Below, piece by piece: positions 27,732 through 36,670 of a DNA stretch of 36,670 nt. Position 1 is the first letter of the stretch, and each line of letters begins with the position of its first letter. The position numbers and the translations under genes are program-made. The notes beneath the pieces are model-generated. The model made no database searches and had not been told where the DNA came from. It saw only the letters and a program-made list of their open reading frames with translations. The DNA is taken from the NCBI GenBank assembly GCA_016203175.1, contig JACQNH010000091.1, forward strand, positions 1 to 36,670, read 5' to 3'. This stretch comes from Candidatus Woesearchaeota archaeon. GTDB taxonomy: Archaea; Nanobdellota; Nanobdellia; SCGC-AAA011-G17; JACQNH01.

Positions 27732-28667
27732 ATGTCCAATATCTTTGTAAACAGCTTTGCTTCTCTTAAAGATATAAAAAAAGAACCTTTTTCTAATAGA
27801 TTAAGAAATAAAGTTTTCTCAATCATGTTTAAGCAAAGTGAAAAATATAATACAAATATGTTTTTATCAAGATTAGAATATTATAATTCAAGAAAAAAAG
27901 AATTAAAAAAAGCATGGGTTCTTAAAAATGACAAATGGCAAAAAGTATTTAATCAAAAGGTAAATTTAATGTACTATCATGGAAAAAATGAAAACAGTTA
28001 TGAAATTTGTAAAAATATAAACTTAAAAATTGTTAATGATCCAAAATTTGAGCGATTATGCGATGATAAATTAAAATGTTACAATTTTTTTTCAGAGATT
28101 ACGCCAAAATCTTTCTTAATAAATAATCATTACGAATTAGCTAAAGCTTTAAAATTAATAGAAACAGAAAAAGTTGTTTTAAAACCAAGATTTGGAAGCT
28201 ATGGCAATGGAGTTATAATAATAAATAAAAAGGATCTAAGAAATGGTATTACTAAAAATACAATCTTACAAGAGTTTATAGATTCCTCAAGTGGTTTAAC
28301 TGGAATGGGAATCAAGAGCGTTCATGATTTAAGAGTTGTTGTAATAAATGGAAAAATTGATCATTGTTATGCAAGAATCCCTAAAAATGGATCTCTAATA
28401 AGTAATGTTACAAGAGGGGCTTCTAAAATTTATTTCTCTCCTTCTGAAATTCACTCAAAAATTAAATCTTTATTAAAAAGAATAGATAATGAAGTTAAAG
28501 ATTATCGTCCAAGAATTTATTCAGCAGATTTTATGATGGATAATAATAAAGATTTTTGGTTAGTTGAAATGAATTCAAAGCCAGGAACATTATATTATGA
28601 TGATAAACCAAGAATAAGAGAAAGGTATTATTCAAATGTGATTAAAGCCTTAACAAAAGCAATTTAA
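27732..28667 (+). CDS. ATP-grasp family protein (YheC/D- or RimK-like)
   Basis: VVLKPRFGSYGNGVIIINKKDL...TILQEFID...DFMMDNNKDFWLVEMNSKPG. Confidence 0.82.
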   Translation: MSNIFVNSFASLKDIKKEPFSNRLRNKVFSIMFKQSEKYNTNMFLSRLEYYNSRKKELKKAWVLKNDKWQKVFNQKVNLMYYHGKNENSYEICKNINLKIVNDPKFERLCDDKLKCYNFFSEITPKSFLINNHYELAKALKLIETEKVVLKPRFGSYGNGVIIINKKDLRNGITKNTILQEFIDSSSGLTGMGIKSVHDLRVVVINGKIDHCYARIPKNGSLISNVTRGASKIYFSPSEIHSKIKSLLKRIDNEVKDYRPRIYSADFMMDNNKDFWLVEMNSKPGTLYYDDKPRIRERYYSNVIKALTKAI

Positions 28668-29464
28668 TTTGCTGCTATAGAAATGTCAAATGGGCTTCTA
28701 ATTTTCTTAAGTTGCTCCTTTGAAAGTTTTGTAATTCCAGAATATCCTAATAAACCATTTATCATTCTGTCATCATTCCCCTCTTCCAATAAAATTCTCT
28801 TAAAATAAGCTCTTAATAAATGGCAATAAACTCTTTTCCCTAGTTTAGTTTTTTTTGCAGCCTTATTTACTATTTTTTGCGCCATTCTTATAGATAAATG
28901 TCCTTGTTTAGTTGGAAATAAAAATTCAGACTCCTTATTTCTATTTGCTAAATAATCTTTTAAATTATGCAATAAACTTTCTGATAAAATTATATATCTT
29001 TCTTTTTTATTAGAAACAATTCTCCCAATCTTTTCATCAATATCGCTAATCTTTAACTTAACAACCTCAGAAACTTTCAAACCAGATACATACATGAAAT
29101 TTACCATTAACTTATGTTTTGGATTATGAATAACTTCTAGAATATGTTCAATATCTCCTTTAGTTAGTTCCTCAGTTATTCTCTTTTCAGATTTTTGTAT
29201 CTTCACATTAGAAAATATTTGCTTTTTCAAAATCTCACTATAATAAAACTTTAAAGCACATAAAACTAAAGAAATAGAACCTGACCTTAATTTTTTCTCA
29301 GTTAAATACGTTAAATATTTCTGAATGTCATCCTGTAAAATTTCCTCAGGGTTTTTATTAATAAATTTAAGAAACTCTTTATTATGTCTTATATATGCTT
29401 TTAATGTTAAACTAGAAAAACCTCTTAGTTTCAATTCTTCTTCTAAATTATTTAAATTTACCAT
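28664..29464 (-). CDS. XerA-like tyrosine recombinase with degenerate catalytic residues
   Basis: SAM-like N-domain; MYVSGLKVSEVVKLKISDID, CHLLRAYFKRILLEEG, LLGYSGITKLSKEQ. R-I is K, LGH is LGY, catalytic Tyr not seen. Confidence 0.85.
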   Translation of the reverse strand: MVNLNNLEEELKLRGFSSLTLKAYIRHNKEFLKFINKNPEEILQDDIQKYLTYLTEKKLRSGSISLVLCALKFYYSEILKKQIFSNVKIQKSEKRITEELTKGDIEHILEVIHNPKHKLMVNFMYVSGLKVSEVVKLKISDIDEKIGRIVSNKKERYIILSESLLHNLKDYLANRNKESEFLFPTKQGHLSIRMAQKIVNKAAKKTKLGKRVYCHLLRAYFKRILLEEGNDDRMINGLLGYSGITKLSKEQLKKIRSPFDISIAAN

Positions 29465-29567
29465 CTTATTTCATAATTTTAAAGCCCTTTTTAAATATTA
29501 TACCTAATTCCTAGTGGTAAATCATATTTATAAACTTTTAATATACAAGATATTAAGGTGATTTAAA

Positions 29568-29762
29568 ATGACAATGAAATGGTATGATTGGGTTTCTTGG
29601 GTTTTAGTTTTTGTAGGAGCATTAAATTGGGGTCTAGTGGGCGTGCTTGAATGGAATCTAGTAGAAACAATATTTGGAACAGGTTCACCAACAAGAGTTA
29701 TCTACATCTTAGTTGGTTTCTCAGCACTATATGAATTGTATAAAATAGCCTCAAAAAAATAA
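29568..29762 (+). CDS. DUF378 family small membrane protein
   Basis: VSWVLVFVGALNWGLVGVLEWNLVETIFG...RVIYILVGFSALYELY. Confidence 0.9.
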   Translation: MTMKWYDWVSWVLVFVGALNWGLVGVLEWNLVETIFGTGSPTRVIYILVGFSALYELYKIASKK

Positions 29763-29766
29763 ACTT

Positions 29767-30165
29767 CTACATTTTTTCTTTTTTTAATAATTCTTCAAAA
29801 TTTATACCTTTAGATTTAGCTAATTCCAAATTTATTGTATAACCATTTGAAGTTTTTTTCAAATCTTCAGGAATTAAAAAATACCATCCTTCATGATTAA
29901 ATCTTATCCCAATATAAGCCTCAGCACCAAATAAATTTGCAAATTCAACAATCTGTTTTATATCTTCTTCTTCTAGGTATTTTGTACCACCTTTAATACC
30001 CTTGCATTCAACTGCAACATATCTTTTACCATTACTAGCAATTAAATCGGGATTTGGATTAGAACTTAAACCGCTTCCAGCTGATCTGACAACAGCCCAC
30101 TCTTTAGTATCCCAAAAAAGGTTTACCAATTCCCTTTCAATCCTAGACCCCTTTTTCTTGCTCAT
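29767..30165 (-). CDS. hjc: Archaeal Holliday junction resolvase Hjc
   Basis: KGSRIERELVNLFWDTKEWAVVRSAGSGLSSNPNPDLIASNGKRYVAVECKG. Confidence 0.95.
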   Translation of the reverse strand: MSKKKGSRIERELVNLFWDTKEWAVVRSAGSGLSSNPNPDLIASNGKRYVAVECKGIKGGTKYLEEEDIKQIVEFANLFGAEAYIGIRFNHEGWYFLIPEDLKKTSNGYTINLELAKSKGINFEELLKKEKM

Positions 30166-30212
30166 TGTCAGAATTAAATTAGTATATTATAAAAAGATAA
30201 TGCTTTTCTAAA

Positions 30213-30638
30213 CTATTTTGAAGCCCAATAAACAGCTAAAAACAAAATAACTAAGCTTACTAATTTTATCCATGGACCGCCAAGAATTCCCCCTGTTGCT
30301 CCTGCACCTAATCCAACCCATGACAATAATATTAAAGGACAAGCTGGGCAACCAACAGTTATAATACCCGCTATTCCCCCCAGGATTCCGCTGGAGGTAG
30401 CACTCGTAGGGCACGTCTTTCTTTCAGATAGATTATAAACCTGCAACGAAACGATTAAGCCAACTAAGATAGGGAACAGAATAGCAAATATCCATCCAAC
30501 AGCATCATACACCTCTTGATTTGTTAATGGGCCTATATATAACCAACCTACTAAAATAGCAACCACGAGGAATATTAGTAAGTATTTTAGTTTGCTTAAT
30601 CTCACAATAATATTATTAAAGCTCATTTTTAACACCAT
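30213..30638 (-). CDS. Polytopic membrane protein with GCPACP motif
   Basis: Several hydrophobic segments; GIITVGCPACPLILLSW. Confidence 0.65.
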   Translation of the reverse strand: MVLKMSFNNIIVRLSKLKYLLIFLVVAILVGWLYIGPLTNQEVYDAVGWIFAILFPILVGLIVSLQVYNLSERKTCPTSATSSGILGGIAGIITVGCPACPLILLSWVGLGAGATGGILGGPWIKLVSLVILFLAVYWASK

Positions 30639-30714
30639 TATTTTGCTAGGTATAAAATCCTTCTCTTTAATTGTTAAAGGTTAATTTTGAATAGTTTGTT
30701 AATTAAAGTACGCT

Positions 30715-31377
30715 ATGGGTTACATTACAATAGCCCCCATAAGCACCAATATCGATCCAATTTACATAGGAATAAAAGAATTTTCTACAGAAAGAATTAT
30801 CTTACTTTGTAACAATGAGTATTCTAATGAAGCAAATAAAATAAAAGAAGATCTAAAAAAAATTTAAAATACCAATTGTAATTAAATTAATCCAGAGCTA
30901 TATTTGGGAAGAATTATTTAGGTTGGTAAGCGAAATAGCAACTTACGAAGATAGAAATAAAATAATTGTAAATGTTGGCTCTGGCGATTCTACAGCAAAA
31001 TGTGCTTTGTTAAGCGCTGCCTTTGTTAATGGGCTAAAGGCATTCGATGTTGTTGGAGATAAAGCCATGTTACTACCAATATTAAAATTCTCATACTATA
31101 AACTATTAACAGAAAAAAATTATCTATTTTAAAGGTACTTGAGGAACAGAAGGTTTATAGTGCTTCATTAAACTTTTTATCGGAAAAAACTAAAATGAGC
31201 ATGCCTTTATTATCCTATCATATAAATGGAATTCTAAAGTCTGAAGGGTTAAAACAATTGGGATTAATTGACGTTAAAGAAGGCAAAGGTAGCTTGGTAA
31301 TAGAATTAAATACATTAGGGAAATTGCTTGTAAAAGGGTACATCGCTGGAGATTCAATCTTAAAAGTAGGAAATTAA
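30715..31377 (+). pseudogene. CARF-like domain + winged-helix regulator (DUF6293/HFX_2341-like), two apparent frameshifts
   Basis: Joined frames: MGYITIAPISTNIDPIYIGIKEFSTERIILL... / KIPIVIKLIQSYIWEELFRLVSEIATYEDRNKIIVNVGSGDSTAKCALLSAAF... / KVLEEQKVYSASLNFLSEKTKMSMPLLSYHINGIL... Frame 1 to 2 near 30855-30870, back to 1 near 31120-31132. Confidence 0.65.
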
Positions 31378-31548
31378 ATTCTTAGAGAACAACAATGTAG
31401 GGTCTTAATATTTTTTCCGCTTTTGTTTAATTTTGTCATCAAAACAGAATCATTTAAGTATTTAAAATTAAGGAAATAATTTCCGAACACTACCTTTTTA
31501 TTCGCCTTAATACATTAACTTTTTAAATAGTTTCTTTTAAAAAATTCT

Positions 31549-31956
31549 ATGGAAGATAATCAATATTTTTTAATGGTAAGATCCTCTGAAAAAGGTAATA
31601 TTTATTACTTTTCAAAAGGTTATGAACATAATGATGATGTACTTGTAGCTGGATTTAAATCAAGGGGGGCTATACCAGAACATAAATTAAATATGGCCGC
31701 CAGTCTAATAAACAAAAGGTGTATAGAATTTAGTAAAATCCCTAAACTGTTCACGCTCTTAACATTCCCCTATCACATAATAGAATTAAGAGAGGGATTT
31801 TATAATTGGGTAAAATCAGATTCTTTTGATCTCCAGCATATAACCAATGAAGATCTTGAAAAAATAGTGGAATCCTTTAAAGAAGATGAAGTAACTGAAA
31901 ATCAGCTTAATGCTATTGTTTCACATAGAAATATTTTACGTATAAGTGAATTTTAA
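31549..31956 (+). CDS. Hypothetical protein (135 aa)
   Basis: Intact ORF; no family recognised. Confidence 0.6.
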   Translation: MEDNQYFLMVRSSEKGNIYYFSKGYEHNDDVLVAGFKSRGAIPEHKLNMAASLINKRCIEFSKIPKLFTLLTFPYHIIELREGFYNWVKSDSFDLQHITNEDLEKIVESFKEDEVTENQLNAIVSHRNILRISEF

Positions 31957-31973
31957 AAAAAATAAAAAAAGAC

Positions 31974-32141
31974 TTAAAGGTCTATATCCTTTATTGTCTT
32001 TCTACCATTTCCTTTTGCTCTTTTTTCAGCCTCTTTAATCATACCTTCTACCCTCTTACTTAAGGCATCAGCAAAAGTACCTGCTACATTGCATTCTGTG
32101 CATTCCTTAATCTTAGATCTAACTACCAATAAATCTGCCAT
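31974..32141 (-). CDS. Short histone-fold-like protein (55 aa), absent from the ORF track
   Basis: MADLLVVRSKIKECTECNVAGTFADALSKRVEGMIKEAEKRAKGNGRKTIKDIDL*; resembles DUF1931/archaeal histone pattern; Shine-Dalgarno GGAGGTG before ATG. Confidence 0.75.
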   Translation of the reverse strand: MADLLVVRSKIKECTECNVAGTFADALSKRVEGMIKEAEKRAKGNGRKTIKDIDL

Positions 32142-32301
32142 TTATTCCACCTCCGAATATAGTCTGTTTTTCATTTTCATACAATCCCATAATTTATGCT
32201 TTTTTATAAGCTTAAACTACAAGATTTAATTTTTATGCGTTAAAACCTATATATAAAGGTTTTTATGCCCTTTTAGATAAATTTTCACCATTTAGGAATA
32301 A

Positions 32302-33789
32302 TCATTTATCTTCTTTTTCAGGCTTCATAAAAGGGAATAATATCACATCTCTAATAGAGGGAGAATTAGTCAATAACATTGTTAACCTATCTATACCCAA
32401 CCCATAACCTGCGGTTGGTGGCATCCCGACTTCTAGAGCATAAATAAAATCTTCATCAAGAGGCATTGCACCTTCAGCCCCTTCTTGTAATAATCTTTGT
32501 TGCTCTAAAAGCCTTTCTTTTTGGTCTATAGGATCATTTAATTCATCATAAGCCTTAACAATCTCAGCCCCATCAACTATTAATTGAAAGGTATTTATCT
32601 TTGTAGGATCTTTTTCGTTCCTTTTTGCCAAAGCTATCATCTCAACTGGGTAGTGTGTTAATAAAGTTGGTTGTACAATCTTTGGTCTGCAAACTCTTTT
32701 ATATAATTCATCTAATAAATCCCCATAATGTTTGCAATTATTTATCTGAACATTCTTTAAATTTTTACTTTTAATAGCCTCTTTTAAAGATTTGAAATCC
32801 TTAGTTTTATTTATGTCAATCCCACTTTCTTTTAATATCAAATCCCTAAATGTAATTCTTTTAAAAGGAGTTGTGAAATCTAATACTTTATCTTGATACT
32901 TTACCTTTTTACTTCCAACAATTTCTTTTATTAATCTTGAAAAAAGATCTTCAGTCATTCTTATAAGATCTTCATAATTTTGATAAGCGTAATAAAATTC
33001 TAGCATAGTAAATTCAGGGTTATGTTGCCTGTCAATGCCTTCGTTTCTAAAATTCTTACAAATTGTGAATACTCTTTCAAAACCACCAGTAATTAATCTC
33101 TTTAAATATAGTTCAGGGGATATAGATAAAAATAAATCTATATTTAGCGCATTTAAATGAGTCTTAAAAGGTTGTGCACTTGCTCCACCATAAATTGTTT
33201 GTAGCATTGGTGTTTCTACCTCTACAAAATCTCTTTCTTTCAGATAATCTCTAATAAAGTCTATAACTTTTGATCTAACTTCGAAAACTTTTTTTACTTC
33301 AGGGTTCATTACTAAATCTAAATATCTTTTTCTATATCTTATTTCAACATCCTTCAATCCATGCCACTTTTCAGGCAAAGGCCTCAAACCCTTAGTTAAA
33401 AAATCATACTCTTTAGCTCTTATAGTTACTTCCCCAGTTTTAGTTTTGAAAACATAACCTTTTATTCCAACAAAATCTCCAATATCGGTCAACTTAAAAA
33501 TTTTGTACGCTCTTTCTCCAACTTCATCTTCTCTAATATAAAATTGTATTTTGCCTTTTGCATCTTGGATATGTCCGAAACTAGCCTTTCCCATTTCTCT
33601 TAAAGCTATCACTCTTCCAGCTATACTAACAATTTGTTTTGTTCTTTCATCATTTTTTAACGACTTAAATTCCTCTAAAATTTCATTAGAATTATTTTTC
33701 TTTCCAAAAAAGTGAGCATAAGGGTTGATATTTAATTTCCTAAGTTCTTCTAATTTTTTTAATCTTTGTTTTATTAATTCCTCTTCCAT
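32302..33789 (-). CDS. lysS: Class II (bacterial/eukaryotic-type) lysyl-tRNA synthetase
   Basis: RYRKRYLDLVMNPEVKKVFEVRSKVIDFIRDYL, FRNEGIDRQHNPEFTMLEFYYAY, GYGLGIDRLTMLLTN. Confidence 0.97.
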   Translation of the reverse strand: MEEELIKQRLKKLEELRKLNINPYAHFFGKKNNSNEILEEFKSLKNDERTKQIVSIAGRVIALREMGKASFGHIQDAKGKIQFYIREDEVGERAYKIFKLTDIGDFVGIKGYVFKTKTGEVTIRAKEYDFLTKGLRPLPEKWHGLKDVEIRYRKRYLDLVMNPEVKKVFEVRSKVIDFIRDYLKERDFVEVETPMLQTIYGGASAQPFKTHLNALNIDLFLSISPELYLKRLITGGFERVFTICKNFRNEGIDRQHNPEFTMLEFYYAYQNYEDLIRMTEDLFSRLIKEIVGSKKVKYQDKVLDFTTPFKRITFRDLILKESGIDINKTKDFKSLKEAIKSKNLKNVQINNCKHYGDLLDELYKRVCRPKIVQPTLLTHYPVEMIALAKRNEKDPTKINTFQLIVDGAEIVKAYDELNDPIDQKERLLEQQRLLQEGAEGAMPLDEDFIYALEVGMPPTAGYGLGIDRLTMLLTNSPSIRDVILFPFMKPEKEDK

Positions 33790-33866
33790 AAATCCCTAAA
33801 TAAAATCTAATTTAAATACTTTTGCAAAAACAAAATTAATATAAATCTCAAAAACATCAAATAAGT

Positions 33867-34250
33867 ATGGAAGAAAAGAGGTTTATCTTTATTTTAGCAT
33901 TAGTATCTATTTTTGTAGTAGCAAGTCATTTTCTAAAACTTGAAACAACCACAACAAGTGCAGTAATGGAAAAATATACCATAGAAGTAACTTCATCAAG
34001 TTGTGATTTAACTGAAGAAGGCTATAATACCTGCGTAAATGTAAAATGGGATGCACCAGAAGGTTACTATGTTAAAGTGTTCATTCCTGGTGGAGAAAGT
34101 TTGTCAGAAACACCTAAGTTTTATACAAAGGAATTTACTTATTGTCAGCAAACTGATAAAGATCTAATAAAGAGAATAGCCAATATTTACTTGCACAATG
34201 AAAAAGGAAAATGGGTTAAATTTATTAAAGGTTATAAAATTGAATGTTAA
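33867..34250 (+). CDS. Hypothetical secreted/membrane-anchored protein
   Basis: N-terminal hydrophobic segment FIFILALVSIFVVAS; four Cys in the rest. Confidence 0.6.
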   Translation: MEEKRFIFILALVSIFVVASHFLKLETTTTSAVMEKYTIEVTSSSCDLTEEGYNTCVNVKWDAPEGYYVKVFIPGGESLSETPKFYTKEFTYCQQTDKDLIKRIANIYLHNEKGKWVKFIKGYKIEC

Positions 34251-34609
34251 ACCTCAGACAGCTCTCTTATTCTAAACTTTATATCTCCCAATTCTTTTTT
34301 TGAAGCAGTATCTAAACCTTCTCTTTCAATTACTAAATTCAATCTATAAATTTCAGTTTTTGTTTCAATCTTATAACCATAAGAACCTTTATCTAAAAGT
34401 TTTTGTAAGCCTTCTTGTTCAAAAGATATACACCATTCAGAAAATGCATTTGTAACACCTATATTATTACTTAATGTCAAATGAGCAGCTTCTACAAATT
34501 GATCATCTCCTAAAACTAAACCCTTAACCAAATGACCTTCTTTTAGTAATCTACATTGATCAAGACCTAGGTAAAATGTTAAATTTGTTCTTCTTCTTAT
34601 TCCGTACAT
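34247..34609 (-). CDS. Hypothetical protein (120 aa)
   Basis: Intact ORF; no family recognised. Confidence 0.55.
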   Translation of the reverse strand: MYGIRRRTNLTFYLGLDQCRLLKEGHLVKGLVLGDDQFVEAAHLTLSNNIGVTNAFSEWCISFEQEGLQKLLDKGSYGYKIETKTEIYRLNLVIEREGLDTASKKELGDIKFRIRELSEV

Positions 34610-34655
34610 ATTATTTAAATTTAATTCTCTGTTTTAAAATTTTTCGTTATTACTA

Positions 34656-35564
34656 TTATCTCAAAATACCCAAATAATAATCCATTTTACCAATCATAAA
34701 CTTTTTCTTAACAACTTTAAAATCCTTGCAATAATCATAAAATTTATCGTTTCCTGAAATTAAAACAATCTTCCCTTTAGCTACATCTTTAACCTCTTTA
34801 AAAAATTCTTTATACAAATTCAAAATCTCCTTACTATGCCTAGAAAAAGGTAAGCTACTTACAATTCTTATCTCTTTTTCTTTAAATTTAGTCCCTAACC
34901 AGCTAACATCCCCTTCAATGAAATCAACATTAGCATTTGCAATATTAGCGTTCAATCTGCTTGAGATTATATTATTTCTATTATAATCTAAACCATAAAC
35001 TCTTTTGCAGCCCATTAAAAAAGCTTCAATGCAAATTGTTCCATCTTTACAAAAAGGATCAACTAAAATCTCATTTAATTTTATATTAGCAATCTTAAGA
35101 ATAGTGTAAGCAATACAGCCATTAATACTTTGATTATGTAACCTAACCCTATAATCTCTTTTACATAAATCTGAAAATTTTAAAATCCCGCAATAACATT
35201 TATTCTCAATTATATCAATAAAAATTATAGTTTCTGGATTTTTAAGACTAACCTTAAATCCCTTCTTAAACAATATTTCACCAAGAGTTCTTTCAACTTC
35301 TAAACTCCTGAATTCATGCTTGCCTTCTCTATTGCATCTTACTAAAAATGTTCCTTTTATATCAAATTTAATATCTTTAATGTTTTCAATTAAGTCTTCA
35401 AAATTTTTAAACTTAAAATCTTTTGAATATTCATAAACATCATCAAAAAATTTTATATCCTTTAAATCGCTAAAAAGAACTCTACCTTTGTCAATTGTTT
35501 TTCCTTTAACAAATTTACTTGCAAATTTCTCTAATCCTTTAACGCAAATTCCTATATATTTCAT
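34656..35564 (-). CDS. Trm11/Trm-G10-like RNA methyltransferase family protein with atypical motifs
   Basis: ILVDPFCKDGTICIEAFLMGCKRVYGLDYNRNNIISSRLNANIANANVDFIEGDVSWL; motif IV position reads SSLPFSRHS. Confidence 0.75.
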   Translation of the reverse strand: MKYIGICVKGLEKFASKFVKGKTIDKGRVLFSDLKDIKFFDDVYEYSKDFKFKNFEDLIENIKDIKFDIKGTFLVRCNREGKHEFRSLEVERTLGEILFKKGFKVSLKNPETIIFIDIIENKCYCGILKFSDLCKRDYRVRLHNQSINGCIAYTILKIANIKLNEILVDPFCKDGTICIEAFLMGCKRVYGLDYNRNNIISSRLNANIANANVDFIEGDVSWLGTKFKEKEIRIVSSLPFSRHSKEILNLYKEFFKEVKDVAKGKIVLISGNDKFYDYCKDFKVVKKKFMIGKMDYYLGILR

Positions 35565-35836
35565 TAATACTCAATCAAGAAATCCTCAAATTCATTTTTA
35601 AATCCTTCTCTCTTGACTTTCATATTTTCAACAATTGCCCCTTCAGGGCCTTTTTTACAGAAATAAACTAACCTTTCAATAGCTTTTTCCTCTCCCTCTG
35701 CAACGATCAATAAACAATCATCAGGAGTGTTTTGAACATAACCTTTGATTCCCAATTCCTTAGCAAGATCCCTAACATGAGCTCTAAAAAAAACTCCCGT
35801 TACCTTTCCCATTATTGTAATAGACACCCTTTTCAT
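35564..35836 (-). CDS. acyP: Acylphosphatase
   Basis: ITIMGKVTGVFFRAHVRDLAKELGIKGYVQNTPDDCLLIVAEGEEKAIERLVYFCKKGPEGAIVENM. Confidence 0.93.
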   Translation of the reverse strand: MKRVSITIMGKVTGVFFRAHVRDLAKELGIKGYVQNTPDDCLLIVAEGEEKAIERLVYFCKKGPEGAIVENMKVKREGFKNEFEDFLIEY

Positions 35837-35921
35837 TGTGTAATATAGAATTTTTTACATTAAAAACATTTTGTATCTCAAGTATATAAAAAGTAGCTGA
35901 TAATAAATCAGCCATTAAAAA

Positions 35922-36257
35922 TTAGTTTCTTGCTAAAACATATATAGCCTTAATTGCTACAATAGCGCTAGCTGGAGATAAAAACAACAATAGGTTGTTA
36001 AGTATCGTCCCTAAAGCTCCAGGGTTTAAGTTTAAGTTAACCACAGCCATCATTAATGCAATTACAGCAATTAAAAATGGTCCTGTTTCTATGGCGGTTA
36101 TGTTCAAAAATCCTACAACTATACCTAAAACAAGAGCTACAACCTTAACTATATCACTTGGAAAATTAGGAATCCCGCTTAATATCACCACTATAAGGCC
36201 TATAATAAAAGACCATCTTCCAATTAATGCTACATTACTCACACCTGCCTTTGCCAA
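35922..36257 (-). CDS. Small polytopic membrane protein
   Basis: Several hydrophobic segments. Track start at 36266 (GTG) overlaps a Shine-Dalgarno AAGGAGGT; TTG at 36257 is better placed. Confidence 0.65.
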   Translation of the reverse strand: MAKAGVSNVALIGRWSFIIGLIVVILSGIPNFPSDIVKVVALVLGIVVGFLNITAIETGPFLIAVIALMMAVVNLNLNPGALGTILNNLLLFLSPASAIVAIKAIYVLARN

Positions 36258-36317
36258 TTTACCCACCTCCTTAAGGATTTAATTATAATTTGGATATATA
36301 AAATTTATTCACTATGT

Positions 36318-36629
36318 TTGTGTTGTAAATTATCCAGTATTCTGCAATTATTAAAGGGGCAAAGTGATTTTGAGAAATATCTAGAGAAAGAAGGAATTAA
36401 GCATATTCTCTGCAGGTATAAGCATCCACAAACAAATGGAAAAATAGAAAAGTGGTTTGATACATATGAGCGGCATAGAAAAAGATTTAAGACCTTTGAA
36501 GAGTTTGTTAAGTGGTACAATGAAGTTAGGGTACATGAAAGCTTGGATCTTGAAACACCAGAAAGAGTATTCTGGCTTAAGTTACAGGAGCATATATTTG
36601 AAAAGGCTGTAAAACTATTTGGATGGTGA
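36318..36629 (+). pseudogene. C-terminal fragment of an IS transposase (rve integrase fold, IS481-like)
   Basis: SDFEKYLEKEGIKHILCRYKHPQTNGKIEKWFDTYERHRKRFKTFEEFVKWYNEVRVHESLDLETPERVFW; N-terminal catalytic part not present. Confidence 0.85.
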
Positions 36630-36670
36630 TAAATATGAACTTAAAAATATATAATAAAAAGGTGGGAAAT

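Noticed and set aside
30208-30414. ORF 68 aa on - strand
   Set aside because: Shadow frame within the 141-aa GCPACP membrane protein.
36318-36629. Intact transposase gene
   Set aside because: Only the C-terminal rve part is present and the upstream frame is broken; treated as an IS remnant.

Overview
The window is AT-rich archaeal chromosome, probably from a DPANN (Woesearchaeota/Pacearchaeota-like) genome. Lineage is inferred from gene content only. It carries an information-processing core: Topo VI A/B, a KH protein, aIF1A, aIF2-beta, an NMD3-like core, DUF424, an OB-fold/RPA-like protein, MCM with an intein, TBP, MetRS, IleRS, class II LysRS and Hjc. It also carries two toxin-antitoxin-like loci (VapBC; HEPN/MNT), a six-gene MoxR/DUF58/VWA membrane operon, a degenerate tyrosine recombinase, a frameshifted CARF-like regulator, and transposon remnants at both ends. 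The strongest signal is in the tRNA genes. A tRNA-Lys(CUU) gene is interrupted by three introns, and two of these share a 38-nt block with one mismatch although they sit at different positions (30/31 and the T-loop, 59/60). A tRNA-Ile(GAU) gene has a related intron at the same T-loop position. Hand folding gives bulge-helix-bulge (BHB) junctions for the 30/31 and T-loop introns, and splicing them out gives regular cloverleaf tRNAs. Other leads are a pair of 39-bp palindromic direct repeats bracketing the TATA box of the HEPN/MNT operon, a 223-aa MCM mini-intein with no recognisable endonuclease motif, a TnpB/omega-RNA end joined to a truncated endonuclease V gene, and a 55-aa histone-fold-like ORF missing from the ORF track. 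All calls come from reading the sequence by eye; no database search was run.
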